A DNA stretch of 64,000 bases from Pseudomonas asuensis (GCF_014646755.1 NZ_BMNW01000004.1:310001-374000); one strand, 5' to 3'; numbered from the stretch's first letter, positions 50,979 through 62,999 are shown. Notes: generated by a model not told the origin, from the letters alone. Numbers and translations are program-made.

Positions 50979-51976
50979 CAGCCTTTAAGCTCGGACAGAA
51001 GTTGATACGACCTGAGTCGGTCGGCATGTTCGTATACGTCGCAGGTAAAGATCAGCTCATCCGCATCGGTCTTTTCAAGCAACAGATCAATACGCTCGCG
51101 AACCTTTTCAGGGCCACCAATAATAGCCATGCCAAGCATGTTCATCACTGCGTCCCTTTCATGAGGTAACCACTCCGGGCTCATGTTACGAACAGGCGGA
51201 CGGAGCACCAGGCTCTGGCCACGCATCAGCGCCAGAACACGCAGGTAAACGGTACTTGCCAAGTAATTCGCTTCTTCGTCACTGTCTGCCGCTACTAACG
51301 GTACACCCAGCATGACATAGGGTTTATCCAGCACTTCAGAAGGGCGGAAGTTCTCGCGGTACAGACGAATAGCCTCATGCATGTAGCGTGGTGCAAAGTG
51401 GGACGCAAAGGCATATGGCAAGCCTTTGGCTGCCGCCAGCTGTGCACTGAAAAGGCTTGAGCCTAGCAACCAGACAGGTATGCCACTGTCGACACCCGGC
51501 ATGGCAATCACTTTTTGCCCCTCTTGCCGAGGGCCAAGGAAGTATTGCAGCTCTTCTACATCAGAAGGGAAATCATCAGCACTTCCCAAACGGTCGCGGC
51601 GCAACGCGTGAGCTGTCATCTGATCTGACCCGGGCGCACGGCCAAGTCCCAGATCGATACGGCCTGGATACAAGGCATTCAGCGTACCGAACTGCTCGGC
51701 GACAACCAGCGGGGCGTGGTTGGGCAACATGATGCCACCAGAGCCAATCCGGATTGTGGATGTACCGCCTGCCAAATAACCGAGCAACACGGCAGTAGCG
51801 GAGCTGGCAATACCGTCCATGTTGTGGTGTTCAGCCACCCAGAACCGGTTATAACCCAGCCGTTCTGCATGGCGCGCGAGATCTAACGAGTTGTGCAAGG
51901 CTTGCGCAGCAGTGCCATCATCTCGTACCGGTGCCAGATCCAGAACGGAAATAGCGGTGTCTTTGAGTTGGGTCAT
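50978..51976 (-). CDS. LLM-class flavin-dependent oxidoreductase (MsnO8/YhbW-like)
   Basis: This 332-residue protein is a bacterial-luciferase-like TIM barrel. Landmarks are [86 protein letters not shown] and [12 protein letters not shown]. It uses FMN (reduced elsewhere) or F420-like cofactor. In Pseudomonas FMN is usual. No substrate can be named. The start overlaps the HxlR gene end by four bases, so the regulator likely controls it. Confidence 0.88.
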   Translation of the reverse strand: MTQLKDTAISVLDLAPVRDDGTAAQALHNSLDLARHAERLGYNRFWVAEHHNMDGIASSATAVLLGYLAGGTSTIRIGSGGIMLPNHAPLVVAEQFGTLNALYPGRIDLGLGRAPGSDQMTAHALRRDRLGSADDFPSDVEELQYFLGPRQEGQKVIAMPGVDSGIPVWLLGSSLFSAQLAAAKGLPYAFASHFAPRYMHEAIRLYRENFRPSEVLDKPYVMLGVPLVAADSDEEANYLASTVYLRVLALMRGQSLVLRPPVRNMSPEWLPHERDAVMNMLGMAIIGGPEKVRERIDLLLEKTDADELIFTCDVYEHADRLRSYQLLSELKG

Positions 51977-52407
51977 GCAGAAATCTCCTCGTTAGCTGCA
52001 GCAGGCTCTTCAACGTGGCGCTGCCGCGCGGCCAGATCATAAGTATCGCGCGCCTGTTGAATAAGCGGCTGCGACTGAGCGGCCCAATCAGCCAATGCTC
52101 GAATAGGAATAACCAGGCTTTGCCCGATTTCGGTCAGGCCGTACTCCACCTGAGGCGGCGTGGATGGAATAACCGTTCGGGTAATGAGTCCATCGCGCTC
52201 CAGATTGCGCAAAGTGACAGTCAGCATCCGTTGGGAAATTCCCTCAATCTGACGTCTGAGCTCATTGAAACGCAGCGGCCCGTTATCCAGCTTGAAAACA
52301 GCCAGCACTGACCAGGCATCGCCTACACGGTCCAACACATCACGAATGGGGCAGTCGTGGTTTTTCAGTCGTCGGCGCCCAGTAGCGGACTTGTTCGAAT
52401 CGTCCAT
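51973..52407 (-). CDS. HxlR-family helix-turn-helix regulator
   Basis: The product has 144 residues. The HxlR pattern starts [78 protein letters not shown] Cys near 19, at the position used by redox-sensing relatives such as YodB and HypR, is conserved here. Autoregulation and control of the downstream LLM gene are the expected roles. A redox or quinone signal is inferred from the Cys and the flavoenzyme partner. Confidence 0.88.
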   Translation of the reverse strand: MDDSNKSATGRRRLKNHDCPIRDVLDRVGDAWSVLAVFKLDNGPLRFNELRRQIEGISQRMLTVTLRNLERDGLITRTVIPSTPPQVEYGLTEIGQSLVIPIRALADWAAQSQPLIQQARDTYDLAARQRHVEEPAAANEEISA

Positions 52408-52578
52408 GGCAACCTCGCTGATGATGCTTACATTATGAGTTCACTGTACGCCCCTAAGGGAGTTATTAAAAGTAACCTAGGTATTCTTAGTGACTATAGC
52501 GTAGATAGGATGAGTCAATCAGACGTTACGATAGGGGAGGAACCCGGCATGGCAAAAGCCATACCGGAAAGACAATGA

Positions 52579-53559
52579 TCAGGCAAAGCCGACTACAGCG
52601 TGAGGAACATAAGGCTCCTCAAGGCGGGCAATTTCTTCTGCTGTCAGCCTAAGCGAGAGCGCAGCAACGGCGTCCTCCAAATGCTGCGGCTTGGAGGCAC
52701 CAATGATTGGTGCGCTGATGCCGGGCTTTTGTAGTACCCAAGCCAATGCCACCTGCGCTCGAGGCACACCGCGCTCATGAGCGATCTCGGCGACACGCTC
52801 CACCACGCGGCGATCCGCATCCGCTGTGTTCGCATAAAGGCTCTTGCCAAACTCGTCGCTCTCAACCCGTGCGCTGCTGGCGTCCCAGTCACGAGTCAAC
52901 CGCCCGCGCGCCATGGGGCTCCAGGGAATCACCCCAATACCTTCATCATGGCAGAGCGGCAGCATTTCACGCTCTTCTTCACGGTACAGCAGGTTCACGT
53001 AATTCTGCATAGTGACGAAACGGGTCCAGCCGTTACGGTCGGCCACATGCAAGGCTTTGGCAAACTGCTAGGCATACATGCTGGACGCACCAATGTGCAG
53101 CGCCTTACCGGCCTTCACTACATCATGCAGCGCCTCCATGGTCTCCTCGATGGGTGTTTCGTAATCCCACCGATGGATCTGGTACAGGTCTACATAGTCA
53201 GTACCCAGGCGCTTGAGGCTGGCATCGATGCTGGCAAAAATCGCCTTACGCGACAGACCACCGACGTTGGGCTTGTTGCGCATCGGGAAATAAACCTTGG
53301 TTGCCAGCACGATCTCGTCACGCTGGGCAAAGTCCTTCAACGCGCTGCCGACGATTTCTTCACTGGTGCCATCGGAATAGGCATTCGCGGTATCAAAGAA
53401 ATTGATACCCATGTCGAGGGCTTTCTTAAGCAGCGGGCGACTCTCTTCTTCGCCCATCGTCCACGGATGATTGCCACGCTCAGGCACGCCGTAAGTCATG
53501 CAGCCCAGACACAGCGGGGAGATTTTCAGGCCCGTAGACCCGAGGTTTTTATAGTCCAT
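52579..53559 (-). pseudogene. Aldo/keto reductase gene interrupted by an in-frame amber codon
   Basis: Read from the ATG at 53559 (AAAGGAG before), the frame gives MDYKNLGSTGLKISPLCLG, NFFDTANAYSDG (catalytic Asp and Tyr), ATKVYF (Lys) and DLYQIHRWD. It ends at a TAG at 53068-53070, right after GASSMYA. The same frame continues without another stop through QFAKALHVADRNGWTRFVTMQNYVNLLY to VGFA at 52579. The family usually has Trp (TGG) at this place, so one base change to TAG explains the break. A GTG or ATG restart could give a C-terminal fragment that lacks the catalytic half. The full product would be about 326 residues, close to YajO/Tas-like reductases. Suppression or a sequencing error cannot be excluded. 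Confidence 0.85.
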
Positions 53560-53755
53560 GACGACTCCTTTAGATAGATCGAGGCGGAGAAAGAGCAGGT
53601 CATAGGCTGACCACAACCCTGGCCATTTGCTCCGGCCTTTTTACCTTACCCTGATGAACACCACCTGTACGCCTTACCTTTCGCCGCACCCCCGACGAAC
53701 TTTGCCCACCATCCGATTTCACATATAACTTGAGTCAACCCACAGGAGAAAAACC

Positions 53756-54181
53756 ATGAAAAAGACAGCATCTGCTGTATGGCAAGGTGGTTTAAAGGAC
53801 GGTAAAGGTACGATTTCCACTGGCAGTGGCGCGCTGAAGGAAAATCCTTACGGCTTTAATACCCGCTTCGAAGAACAGCCCGGCACAAATCCGGAAGAGC
53901 TGATCGGCGCAGCACATGCGGGCTGCTTCTCCATGGCATTTTCCATGATGCTAGGCATGGAGAACTTCACGGCCGAGCGTATCGAGACCAAGGCCGCGGT
54001 TACACTGGACAAGGTTGGCGAAGGCTTTGAAATCACTTCAATCGATCTGACCATGTCGGCCAAGATCCCGGGTATCGACAATGAGCAGTTCCAGACAATC
54101 GCCAACAAGGCGAAGGAAGGCTGCCCGGTATCGAAGGTACTGAATGCCAAGATCAGCCTGGATGCAACACTGCTGAACTGA
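53756..54181 (+). CDS. osmC: OsmC-family peroxiredoxin-like protein
   Basis: The product has 141 residues. It begins KKTASAVWQGGLKDGKGTISTGSGAL and has the two catalytic cysteines in AAHAGCFSMAFSMML and KEGCPVSKVL, with the conserved Arg in TRFEEQPGTNPEELI. It is thus the OsmC subgroup rather than Ohr. It reduces organic hydroperoxides and is induced by osmotic or stationary stress in other bacteria. AGGAG precedes the ATG. It is divergent from the broken aldo/keto reductase gene. The next spacer is rich in DnaA-box-like sequences. Confidence 0.92.
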   Translation: MKKTASAVWQGGLKDGKGTISTGSGALKENPYGFNTRFEEQPGTNPEELIGAAHAGCFSMAFSMMLGMENFTAERIETKAAVTLDKVGEGFEITSIDLTMSAKIPGIDNEQFQTIANKAKEGCPVSKVLNAKISLDATLLN

Positions 54182-54586
54182 CGTTCCAACTCAGTGCCTG
54201 GCTGTTATCCCCAGGTACTGAGTATTCCTAAGGTTTATGCCTGCTTTGCACATTGAACCCAGCAACAGGGATCTGTGGATTCTTTTAACGCTCCCGGTAA
54301 ATATCTACTTTTATCCACAAGCGCATTTTGCGGCTTCGGATACATCGTGCTTAGCTCTGCTGGCGGATTATCTTTAGTAGCCCAAGCCGTTATCTCTATT
54401 CTTACCTGTATACAGTCTTGCTAGGATTTATCTGGGTTGGATAAATATCCATTTGCTCAATAATAGATAACCTTATCCACAGCCCTTTAAAGCCATTTGT
54501 GATTCCCTGTTTAGACCAGCATCCAGTCGCCTGAAAAGGGCAGACTACCGTATAGGTACATGCCTTTGTCTAAACACAGATGAGCT
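54182..54586. other. AT-rich spacer with DnaA-box-like sequences
   Basis: Exact TTATCCACA boxes occur at 54311-54319 and 54473-54481. A near match TTATCCCCA lies at 54205-54213, and a weaker reverse-strand match lies around 54274. The interval also contains AT-rich segments near 54420-54470. No gene is supported in it. The sites could bind DnaA as a regulatory or titration cluster. The usual Pseudomonas oriC lies elsewhere, beside dnaA. Confidence 0.5.
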
Positions 54587-55411
54587 TTAAGACCCTGCCA
54601 ACTGCTGCCGGAGTTCAGCCAGCACGGGAGCACTCTCCGGTCGTACACCACGCCAGAGGTAGAACGCTTCGGCAGCCTGCTCGACCAACATGCCCAGGCC
54701 GTCCAGTACTTGAGTTGCACCGTGAGCACTCGACCACCGACAGAAAGGCGTCGGCTCTTTGCTGTACATCATGTCGTACGTGACCGTTATACCGGCGCGG
54801 ATCAACGCAGGCGAGATCGGAGGCACGTCACCCGAAAGACTGGCGGCCGTGCCATTGATGATAAGGTCGAACGGCTCGGTTTGAAGACTGAAAGCTGCTG
54901 CCTCAATAGCTCCTAGCGATGCAAACTCCCGCGCCAGTTGTAAGGCCTTGCTCTCAGTACGGTTGGCGATAACCAACGCGGCAGGACGCTCGGCCAGAAT
55001 AGGTTCCAATACACCGCGCACTGCACCGCCAGCGCCGAGAATAAGAATGCGCTTATCGGTCAGAGAGAGACCTGCATTCACTGTCAGATCACGGACCAGC
55101 CCGGCACCGTCTGTGTTATCGCCTAACAAAGTGCCATCTTCCCGCTTCTTCAGCGTATTTACTGCACCGGCACGCCGGGCACGCTCCGTCAGTTCATCAG
55201 CGAATCGAAAGGCATCTTCTTTAAATGGAACCGTTACGTTGGCGCCTGCTGCCTCGGTAAAGAACTCGCGCGCGCTACGCTCGAATTCGCCAAGCGGCGC
55301 AAGCCATGTGTCATATCGCATCGCTTGACCTACTTGCTCGGCAAAACGGCTATGGATAGCAGGCGACTTGCTATGGGCAACGGGGTTACCAATGACGGCG
55401 TAACGGTCCAT
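54587..55411 (-). CDS. aroE: Shikimate dehydrogenase
   Basis: This 274-residue enzyme reduces dehydroshikimate to shikimate with NADPH in aromatic amino-acid synthesis. The substrate part shows [30 protein letters not shown] (catalytic Lys) and [11 protein letters not shown] (Asp). The cofactor loop is [12 protein letters not shown] with NRT for NADPH. The end has [19 protein letters not shown]. It lies 33 bases downstream of hemF, the Pseudomonas order, and may be co-transcribed with it. Confidence 0.96.
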   Translation of the reverse strand: MDRYAVIGNPVAHSKSPAIHSRFAEQVGQAMRYDTWLAPLGEFERSAREFFTEAAGANVTVPFKEDAFRFADELTERARRAGAVNTLKKREDGTLLGDNTDGAGLVRDLTVNAGLSLTDKRILILGAGGAVRGVLEPILAERPAALVIANRTESKALQLAREFASLGAIEAAAFSLQTEPFDLIINGTAASLSGDVPPISPALIRAGITVTYDMMYSKEPTPFCRWSSAHGATQVLDGLGMLVEQAAEAFYLWRGVRPESAPVLAELRQQLAGS

Positions 55412-55444
55412 GGAATATCCTTGGGCAAGATCAATAAAGGAGTA

Positions 55445-56455
<1,011 letters not shown>

Positions 56456-56491
56456 TTAGGGCTCAGCCACTATTCTTATAAGGAAACTCCC

Positions 56492-57478
56492 ATGGCAAAA
56501 CGTATCCAGTTCAGCCGCACCGGCGGCCCGGAAGTGCTCGAATATGTCGATTTTACGCCTGCCGAACCAGGGCCGAACGAGGTACGTGTCCGCAACGAAG
56601 CCATTGGGCTCAACTTTATCGATACCTACTACCGGGGCGGTTTGTATCCTCTCAGCACCCTGCCGTCCGGGCTGGGGAGTGAAGGCGCGGGCATCGTCGA
56701 GGCCATCGGTAGCAGCGTAACCCGCTTCAAGGTAGGTGATCGAATTGCCTATGCTACCGGCCCACTGGGCGCTTATGCCGAGGTCCATACCCTGCCGGAA
56801 CGTAGCCTGGTGCATCTGCCTGCCAGTGTCAGCTTCGAGCAGGCCGCTGCGGTCATGCTTAAGGGATTGACCGTTCAATATCTACTACGCCAGACCTATC
56901 GTGTCGAAGCAGGTGAAACCATCCTGTTTCATGCGGCAGCCGGTGGGGTTGGCTCCCTGGCCTGCCAATGGGCCAAGTCATTAGGCGTACGCCTGATCGG
57001 TACAGTGGGTTCTGCGGCCAAGGCCGAGCATGCTCGCCGCCTGGGCGCATGGGAAACGATCAATTACAAGGAGGAAGACATCGCCAAGCGAGTCCTTGAG
57101 TTGACCGATGGCAAGAAATGTCCCGTCGTCTACGACAGCGTAGGCAAAGACACCTGGGAGGCCTCACTGGACTGCGTCTCGCCGCGAGGCCTGATGGTCA
57201 GTTTTGGTAATTCATCCGGGGCTGTGACAGGCGTCAACCTTGCGATCCTGAACCAGAAAGGTTCGCTATTTGTCACACGTCCATCCCTGGCAGGTTATGC
57301 CGATACGCCGGAATGGCTGCAATCCATGGCAGACGAACTTTTTGGCTTGGTCGCCAGCGGTACGCTCAAGATCGAGATCAACCAACGCTATCCGCTATCC
57401 GAAGCCGCTCAGGCGCACCGTGCGCTGACTGGCAGGGAGACAACGGGGTCGACCGTTCTGATACTAGAGCGGTCATAA
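56492..57478 (+). CDS. qor: NADPH:quinone oxidoreductase (Qor)
   Basis: This 328-residue MDR-family protein lacks zinc ligands. The N-domain has GLNFIDTYYRGGLYPLSTLPSGLGSEGAGIVEAIG. The cofactor part is FHAAAGGVGSLACQWAKSLG, with a basic TVGSAAKAEHARRLGA for the NADPH phosphate, and YDSVGKDTWEASLDCVSPRGLMVSFGNSSG follows. The order hemF-qor is that of Pseudomonas. It reduces quinones by one electron and may protect against quinone stress. It is divergent from hemF with 126 bases between them. Confidence 0.93.
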   Translation: MAKRIQFSRTGGPEVLEYVDFTPAEPGPNEVRVRNEAIGLNFIDTYYRGGLYPLSTLPSGLGSEGAGIVEAIGSSVTRFKVGDRIAYATGPLGAYAEVHTLPERSLVHLPASVSFEQAAAVMLKGLTVQYLLRQTYRVEAGETILFHAAAGGVGSLACQWAKSLGVRLIGTVGSAAKAEHARRLGAWETINYKEEDIAKRVLELTDGKKCPVVYDSVGKDTWEASLDCVSPRGLMVSFGNSSGAVTGVNLAILNQKGSLFVTRPSLAGYADTPEWLQSMADELFGLVASGTLKIEINQRYPLSEAAQAHRALTGRETTGSTVLILERS

Positions 57479-57488
57479 GTGCAGGAAA

Positions 57489-57511
57489 GGAGGCAAGCCT
57501 CGCTTGTCTCC
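57489..57511. terminator. Hairpin after qor
   Basis: GGAGGCAAGC (57489-57498) and GCTTGTCTCC (57502-57511) form a ten-pair stem with one G-T pair and a three-base loop. No T-run follows. It may separate qor from the kinase gene. Confidence 0.45.
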
Positions 57512-57548
57512 TCTGTAGTACCGCTGATTTGGAGCCTGTGTCGATCGT

Positions 57549-60500
57549 ATGCCTCATCAAGCCCTTCTCGCTGCGATACTCGACAGCGCTACGGATTACG
57601 CCATCATTACCACGGACCTGGAAGGGCGACTGACCAGCTGGAATGCAGGCGCCCAGACGTTATTCGGCTGGACCGAGGCCGAGGCTATTGGTCAGTCTGC
57701 TGAAATCCTGCTTAATTCCGAAGACCTTGTAAGCCCTATCCTTCATCAGGAGCGGCAATCAGCCCGAACGAAAGGCCATGTGAATAGCGAGCGCTGGTAT
57801 GTACGCCGCGATGGCACGCGGTTCTGGGGAAGCGCACGTACCGTACCTCTGGCGAAAGAGGGCATTCATCTCGGCTTTCTGCTGACCCTACGAGATCGGA
57901 CCCAATCCTTGTATGCCGAACGTGACCGTGACCGCCTGACAGATGTGCTCAGTCGTCGCGTGACTCAGCTCAAGGCGCTGGCCGAAGCCACCCGGACGAT
58001 TGCCTCAGCGCCCAATATGAAAACGACCCTAGACGCTATTACCGAGCAGGCCCGCCTGATCGTAGGGGCGCACCAGGCCGTAGTCAGCATGACCCAGGGA
58101 GAGGATTGGAGCCAATCCATTACCAGCGTGTCACTCTCTGAAAAGTATGCCCAGTGGCGGCATCTTGATGCCCCTCCTAGCGGCAGTGGCATCTATGCCA
58201 TGGTCTGTGAAACCAATCAGCCTCTGCGCATGACCCAGGCTGAAATGGAAGCTCATATACGCTGGAAAAGCTTTGGTACGTATGCCAGCGAACATCCACC
58301 CATGCGTGGCTGGCTGGCCGTCCCGCTGATCAGCCACAAGGGCGCTAACTTAGGCCTGATCCAACTTTCGGACAAGTTTACGGGTGAATTTGACGAGGCA
58401 GACGAGGCCATCGTAGTGCAGTTGGCGCAGTTCGCTTCGGTTGCCATCGAGAAGGCAAGAGCCCAGGATCAGCTTCACCAGAGCGAGTCTCGGCTACAGC
58501 TCGAAAGCGGATTGCTGACCAGTGTGCTGGAGCAGGCGCCTCTGGGCATTTCCATCTCCGAGGCAGGGACCGGGCGGTCCCTGATGCTCAATAAGCAGAT
58601 ACAGGTCCAGCTTGGCATTACGCCGGGAGGGGAGGATCTGCATCGTTATGAGCATCTCGGGGCCATCCATCCCGACGGCCGACCTTATACCGTCCAGGAT
58701 TACCCTACCGTACGGGCGCTCACGTACGGAAAACCTGTCCCTCCGGAACCCATGATTTATTGTCGGGCAGACGGGACCATTCGCACATTTGAGGTCTCCA
58801 GCGCGCCTGTTCGTAATGCAGCAGGAGAGGTTGTTGCGTCAGTAACTGTCTCCATCGATATCGAAGACCGGCTACAGGCTGAAGCCACCCTGCAGGATCG
58901 TACCAACCGCCTGTCCACACTGATCAATCAGGCCGCGGTAGGCATTTGTCAGACGGACCTCAACGGCACCATCGTGCTCGTCAATAGACGCTACTGCGAC
59001 ATCCTGGGGCGCTCCGAAGAAGAATTGATCGGCAGTAATGTTGATGCGCTGACCTATCAGGCAGACCGGCAAACCAGCTGGATGCTGACTCAGCAGATGT
59101 TCAAGACAGGGGAGCCCTATTTACTAGATAAACGCTATATCCGCCCTGACGGCTCCCCTGTCTGGGCCAGCCTGCACGTCTCGCTAGCTCATGATTCAGA
59201 CGGCATTCCGCAATACGTGAGTGCAGTAGTCGTCGACATTACTCAACGCAAGCAGGTTGAGGCATCGCTGCACTTGTCCAACCAGCGCTTTCGTGCAGCA
59301 GTTGATGCCGTTCAGGGCGTACTGTGGACCAACAATGCCAGGGGTCGCATGATAGGCGAGCAGCCAGCCTGGAGCGCCCTGACCGGCCAAACCTATGCAG
59401 AGTACCAAGGCACCGGCTGGACACGTGTCCTGCATCCCGAGGATGCGCCTCGCTCGCTCAAACGATGGCGCGCTGCCTTGCGCGGACGCAAGGTGTTCCA
59501 CGATGAACAGCGTGTTCGCTGTCAAAATGGTAAATGGCGAATCTTTTCGGTCCGGGCGATTCCGGTTATCGAAGAAGGCATCATTTGTGAATGGGTAGGC
59601 GTACATACTGACATCACTGAGATTCGTCAGGCCGAACAGCATTTGCGTCAACTGAACGAGACCCTGGAGCAGCGTGTTGCGCAGCGAACCGCCGAACGCG
59701 ACCGCACCTGGGCACTGTCGGATGATCTGCTAGGCGTATTCGCTGGTGACCGCTGGCAAAGTCTTAATCCTGCCTGGACGCGCCAATTAGGCTGGTCCAC
59801 CGCAGAGCTGCTAGGCTTCGAGCCCTCCCGCCTGGAATATCCTGACGATCCATCGCCCACCCAACACTTCCGCCAACTCACTATAGGCGAGACGCTTAAT
59901 GGCCTTCGTAGCCGTTACCGAGCCCGCTCCGGCGAGTGGCACTGGATCGATTGGAAGGCCACTGCCGATAAAGACGGACAGGTTTATGTCTTTGCACGGG
60001 ATGTCACGGCTGAAGTAGAAGCGGCGGTGATGCTAAAACAGACCGAAGAAGCCCTGCGCCAGTCCCAAAAAATGGAAGCTGTCGGCCAACTCACCGGCGG
60101 TATTGCCCATGACTTCAATAACCTGCTGACTGGCATCATTGGTTCACTGGAAATCATGAAGCGCCGAATTGGCAACCAGCAGCTTCAAGGGCTGGAGCGT
60201 TATATGGAGGCCGCCAGTGTTTCGGCTCATCGCGCGGCCACATTGACGCAACGCTTGCTGGCTTTTGCACGTCGCCAGACGCTCGATCCCCAGCCTATCG
60301 ACCTAAATGACCTGGTTACCTCGCTGGAGGATCTGGTCCGTCGTACCCTTGGCGAGCACATCGAAATCATTACTCAACTGCACCCCAACCTCTGGCACGC
60401 CCTGTCCGATACCAATCAGTTGGAGAACGCCCTGTTGAACCTGGTGATCAATGCGCGAGATGCCATGCCTGAAGGTGGCACACTCGTGCTCAAGACAGGT

Positions 60501-61199
60501 CACTTCTTCAACGAGGCTGCCCATCCCCTAGGGGATTTAAATCCCGGCCATTACGTGACATTGACAGTACGTGACAGCGGCACGGGTATGAGCCCGGAGG
60601 TGGTAGCCAAAGCCTTTGACCCGTTCTTCACCACCAAACCGATCGGGCAGGGCACCGGCCTGGGTTTGTCGATGATCTATGGCTTTGTAAAGCAGTCTGG
60701 CGGTCACGTCACACTGCAAAGCGAAGTAGGGCAAGGCACGACGATCACCCTGTATTTTCCCCGGGCGCTTCAAGCAGACGTCATAGACGAGGGCGAGATT
60801 GAATCTGTTGTAATTCCAGGAAATGGCGAATCCATTCTTGTTGTTGGGGATGATTCCGCTGTTCGTCTGCTGGTCGTCGAAGTCCTCGATGAGCTAGGGT
60901 ATTCAGCACAGGATACTCACCATGCCCATGAGGCTCTGGCTATCCTGGAATCCAATACACCAGTGGATCTGTTGATCACCGATGTGGGGCTTCCCGGCAT
61001 GAGCGGCACGCAACTGGCCGAGCGAGCGCGGGCATCACGTCCCACCCTGAAAATCCTCTTCATGACTGGTTACGCGGGCGAAACCGTCCAACCCAAAGGT
61101 AATCTAGCAGAAGGCACCGCTATTATTGGTAAACCCTTCCTCATTGATGAGCTGGCCAACCGGGTCCGCCATATACTTGCCGACGAACCCCTTAATTGA
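57549..61199 (+). CDS. Soluble hybrid histidine kinase with five PAS domains, a GAF domain and a receiver
   Basis: The product has 1216 residues with no membrane segment. In order: PAS (about 5-120), GAF (about 150-300), PAS (320-440), PAS (450-570), PAS (575-695), a short coiled coil, PAS (720-825), a HisKA domain with [10 protein letters not shown] (His854), HATPase with [10 protein letters not shown] and DSGTGM (about 960-1075), and a C-terminal receiver with phospho-acceptor Asp1145 in LITDVGLPG and Lys1195 in GKPF. No HPt or DNA-binding output is present. It lies between qor and tsaC, which are usually neighbours in Pseudomonas, so it is an insertion here. The ligand is unknown. The upstream ribosome-binding site is weak. 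Confidence 0.9.
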   Translation: MPHQALLAAILDSATDYAIITTDLEGRLTSWNAGAQTLFGWTEAEAIGQSAEILLNSEDLVSPILHQERQSARTKGHVNSERWYVRRDGTRFWGSARTVPLAKEGIHLGFLLTLRDRTQSLYAERDRDRLTDVLSRRVTQLKALAEATRTIASAPNMKTTLDAITEQARLIVGAHQAVVSMTQGEDWSQSITSVSLSEKYAQWRHLDAPPSGSGIYAMVCETNQPLRMTQAEMEAHIRWKSFGTYASEHPPMRGWLAVPLISHKGANLGLIQLSDKFTGEFDEADEAIVVQLAQFASVAIEKARAQDQLHQSESRLQLESGLLTSVLEQAPLGISISEAGTGRSLMLNKQIQVQLGITPGGEDLHRYEHLGAIHPDGRPYTVQDYPTVRALTYGKPVPPEPMIYCRADGTIRTFEVSSAPVRNAAGEVVASVTVSIDIEDRLQAEATLQDRTNRLSTLINQAAVGICQTDLNGTIVLVNRRYCDILGRSEEELIGSNVDALTYQADRQTSWMLTQQMFKTGEPYLLDKRYIRPDGSPVWASLHVSLAHDSDGIPQYVSAVVVDITQRKQVEASLHLSNQRFRAAVDAVQGVLWTNNARGRMIGEQPAWSALTGQTYAEYQGTGWTRVLHPEDAPRSLKRWRAALRGRKVFHDEQRVRCQNGKWRIFSVRAIPVIEEGIICEWVGVHTDITEIRQAEQHLRQLNETLEQRVAQRTAERDRTWALSDDLLGVFAGDRWQSLNPAWTRQLGWSTAELLGFEPSRLEYPDDPSPTQHFRQLTIGETLNGLRSRYRARSGEWHWIDWKATADKDGQVYVFARDVTAEVEAAVMLKQTEEALRQSQKMEAVGQLTGGIAHDFNNLLTGIIGSLEIMKRRIGNQQLQGLERYMEAASVSAHRAATLTQRLLAFARRQTLDPQPIDLNDLVTSLEDLVRRTLGEHIEIITQLHPNLWHALSDTNQLENALLNLVINARDAMPEGGTLVLKTGHFFNEAAHPLGDLNPGHYVTLTVRDSGTGMSPEVVAKAFDPFFTTKPIGQGTGLGLSMIYGFVKQSGGHVTLQSEVGQGTTITLYFPRALQADVIDEGEIESVVIPGNGESILVVGDDSAVRLLVVEVLDELGYSAQDTHHAHEALAILESNTPVDLLITDVGLPGMSGTQLAERARASRPTLKILFMTGYAGETVQPKGNLAEGTAIIGKPFLIDELANRVRHILADEPLN

Positions 61200-61223
61200 C
61201 TGTCGCCCCAGATAAACTCCTTA

Positions 61224-61778
61224 TCAGGGCCGGAAGACCTGACCGGTTTCAAGATCACGAATAACGCTGGGGCTCCTGCGGCCCCCGAGCGCTCCGCCCA
61301 GCACAGCGTCCAATTCCTTGGAAAAGTATTGCTCCACCTTGAGGCGCGAGCGGGCTGCTGGGCGTCCCGCCGGGTTGGCGGAGGTAGAAATAATCGGACC
61401 TGCCAATGCACACAGCTCACGCACTAATGGGTGGTCCGTTACACGCAAGGCCACCGTTTGATGCACGCCCGTTACCCAGCCCGGCAAGCGGTTCTGGTGT
61501 GGTACCAGCCAGGTATTGGGCCCCGGCCAAGTGCTCGATAGCTTGTCCTTCCATTCCTTGGGCAGATCATGCAGTAGAAAATCGAACTGCCTGATGTTAT
61601 CAGCCACCACAATCAAACCCTTTTCCAGCGGACGCTGCTTGATACGTAGCAACCGATAGACCGCAGCCGCATCCCAGGGATCACATCCCAGGCCCCAGAC
61701 TGCCTCGGTCGGGTAGGCGATTACACCGCCGTGGCGTATGACGTGAGCAGCATATTGAACGCGCCAGCAGCTGAGCAT
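61224..61778 (-). CDS. tsaC: L-threonylcarbamoyladenylate synthase (TsaC/YrdC)
   Basis: The start MLSCWR at 61778 (AGGAG before) gives 184 residues. An upstream ATG at 61796 is less likely. The YrdC domain shows [58 protein letters not shown] and [13 protein letters not shown]. The enzyme makes threonylcarbamoyl-AMP from threonine, bicarbonate and ATP for the t6A tRNA modification. It is followed downstream in the same reading direction by the hybrid kinase's convergent end, 24 bases away. Order tsaC-dprA is conserved. Confidence 0.95.
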   Translation of the reverse strand: MLSCWRVQYAAHVIRHGGVIAYPTEAVWGLGCDPWDAAAVYRLLRIKQRPLEKGLIVVADNIRQFDFLLHDLPKEWKDKLSSTWPGPNTWLVPHQNRLPGWVTGVHQTVALRVTDHPLVRELCALAGPIISTSANPAGRPAARSRLKVEQYFSKELDAVLGGALGGRRSPSVIRDLETGQVFRP

Positions 61779-61829
61779 CGGTTCACTCCTGTCCATAAAA
61801 AGATCACGAGTTTAACCGAGACTCGCCCG

Positions 61830-62945
61830 TCACGCTCGATAGACCCAAACTCCATTTTCACGCGCCACACGGCCGTCTAGTTCAAGCTCTGTCAGCTCGG
61901 CCAACAAATGAGAAACCTCGTAACCACTGAGTTGGGCAAGCGTCTCGCTGTTCTGGGGTGAGGCCCTTAATAAGTCCAGTAATGGATGCGTTTCACGTGG
62001 AACATCTGCCGGATCTGGCGCAACGGTTAAAGGCAGAGAAGCTTGCCCAAAGGGTACTTGCCACCCCCTGAGCGACTCCAGAATATGCTCAATGCTCTCG
62101 ACGAGCTGTGCACCCTCACGAACCAGCTGATGACATCCGCGTGCGCCGGGATGATGAATGGAGCCAGGAATGGCGAACACTTCGCGTCCTTGCTCTGCTG
62201 CCAGCCGCGCTGTGATCAGGGAGCCACTCGAAGGACTCGCCTCGACCACAAGTACACCGAGTGATAACCCGCTGATGATACGGTTACGCCGCGGAAAGTT
62301 GGCGGCATTCGGTGCAGCATCCAGTGGCAACTCTGATACCAGCGCACCGCCGTGTTCGACGATACGACGAGCCAAGCTGGTATGGCGGCGAGGATAGAGT
62401 CGCTCAAGTCCTGTGCCCAATACGGCAACCGTAGCGCCGCTGGCTTCCAGCGCACCTTCGTGAGCTGCACCATCGACACCGAGCGCAAGGCCGCTGGTTA
62501 CGCAGAAACCTGCCGCCGCAAGGCTTCTGGAAAAGCGGCGAGCGTTATCGAGCCCATAGGCGCTCGCCTGACGGCTGCCGACCAGAGCGAGCTGAGGCCG
62601 CTCCAGCAGTTCCACGGCTCCCGCTACATAGAGCAGAGGCGGCGCGCCTTTGGTTTCGGCCAGCAGTGCGGGGTAGCGGGGGTCATCCCAACACAGCAGA
62701 TGATGATGACTGCTTTCCAGCCAGGCGAGGGCATGGGCAGCGCGCTCACGGGTTTCTACCGTGCGCCGTGCCTGTGCGCATACGGCAGGAATACCTAACG
62801 CCTGCCAAGCAGAAGCAGGTGCACTGAGCGCAGCAGAAGCAGTGCCAAAGGCATGGATCAGATGGAGAAACCGGCGAGGACCAATTTCAGGGAGGCTATG
62901 CAAACGCAGGCGGGCTTCGAGCTCCGCTGGAGAAGAAAACGACAT
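61830..62945 (-). CDS. dprA: DNA-processing protein DprA (Smf)
   Basis: The product has 371 residues. A helix-hairpin-helix/SAM-like N-terminal part (RLHSLPEIGPRRFLHLIHAFG) is followed by the Rossmann-type core: LALVGSRQASAYGLDNARRFSRSLAAAGFCVTSGLALGVDGAAHEGAL, VLGTGLERLYPRRH and FPRRNRIISGLSLGVLVVEASPSSGSLITARLAAEQGREVFAIPG. A winged-helix C-terminal domain closes the protein. It loads RecA on incoming single-stranded DNA during transformation. Its presence does not prove competence. It lies between the LysM gene and tsaC, the standard Pseudomonas order. Confidence 0.95.
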   Translation of the reverse strand: MSFSSPAELEARLRLHSLPEIGPRRFLHLIHAFGTASAALSAPASAWQALGIPAVCAQARRTVETRERAAHALAWLESSHHHLLCWDDPRYPALLAETKGAPPLLYVAGAVELLERPQLALVGSRQASAYGLDNARRFSRSLAAAGFCVTSGLALGVDGAAHEGALEASGATVAVLGTGLERLYPRRHTSLARRIVEHGGALVSELPLDAAPNAANFPRRNRIISGLSLGVLVVEASPSSGSLITARLAAEQGREVFAIPGSIHHPGARGCHQLVREGAQLVESIEHILESLRGWQVPFGQASLPLTVAPDPADVPRETHPLLDLLRASPQNSETLAQLSGYEVSHLLAELTELELDGRVARENGVWVYRA

Positions 62946-62999
62946 ACGATCATCCTTGATCGTGGCGCAGCCCTTGAAAGGCTGCGCCAGTATGACTAT

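Noticed and set aside
52579-53052. Independent gene encoding the C-terminal half of the aldo/keto reductase
   Set aside because: It is the same frame as the upstream half, separated only by TAG and lacks the catalytic residues; treated as one broken gene.
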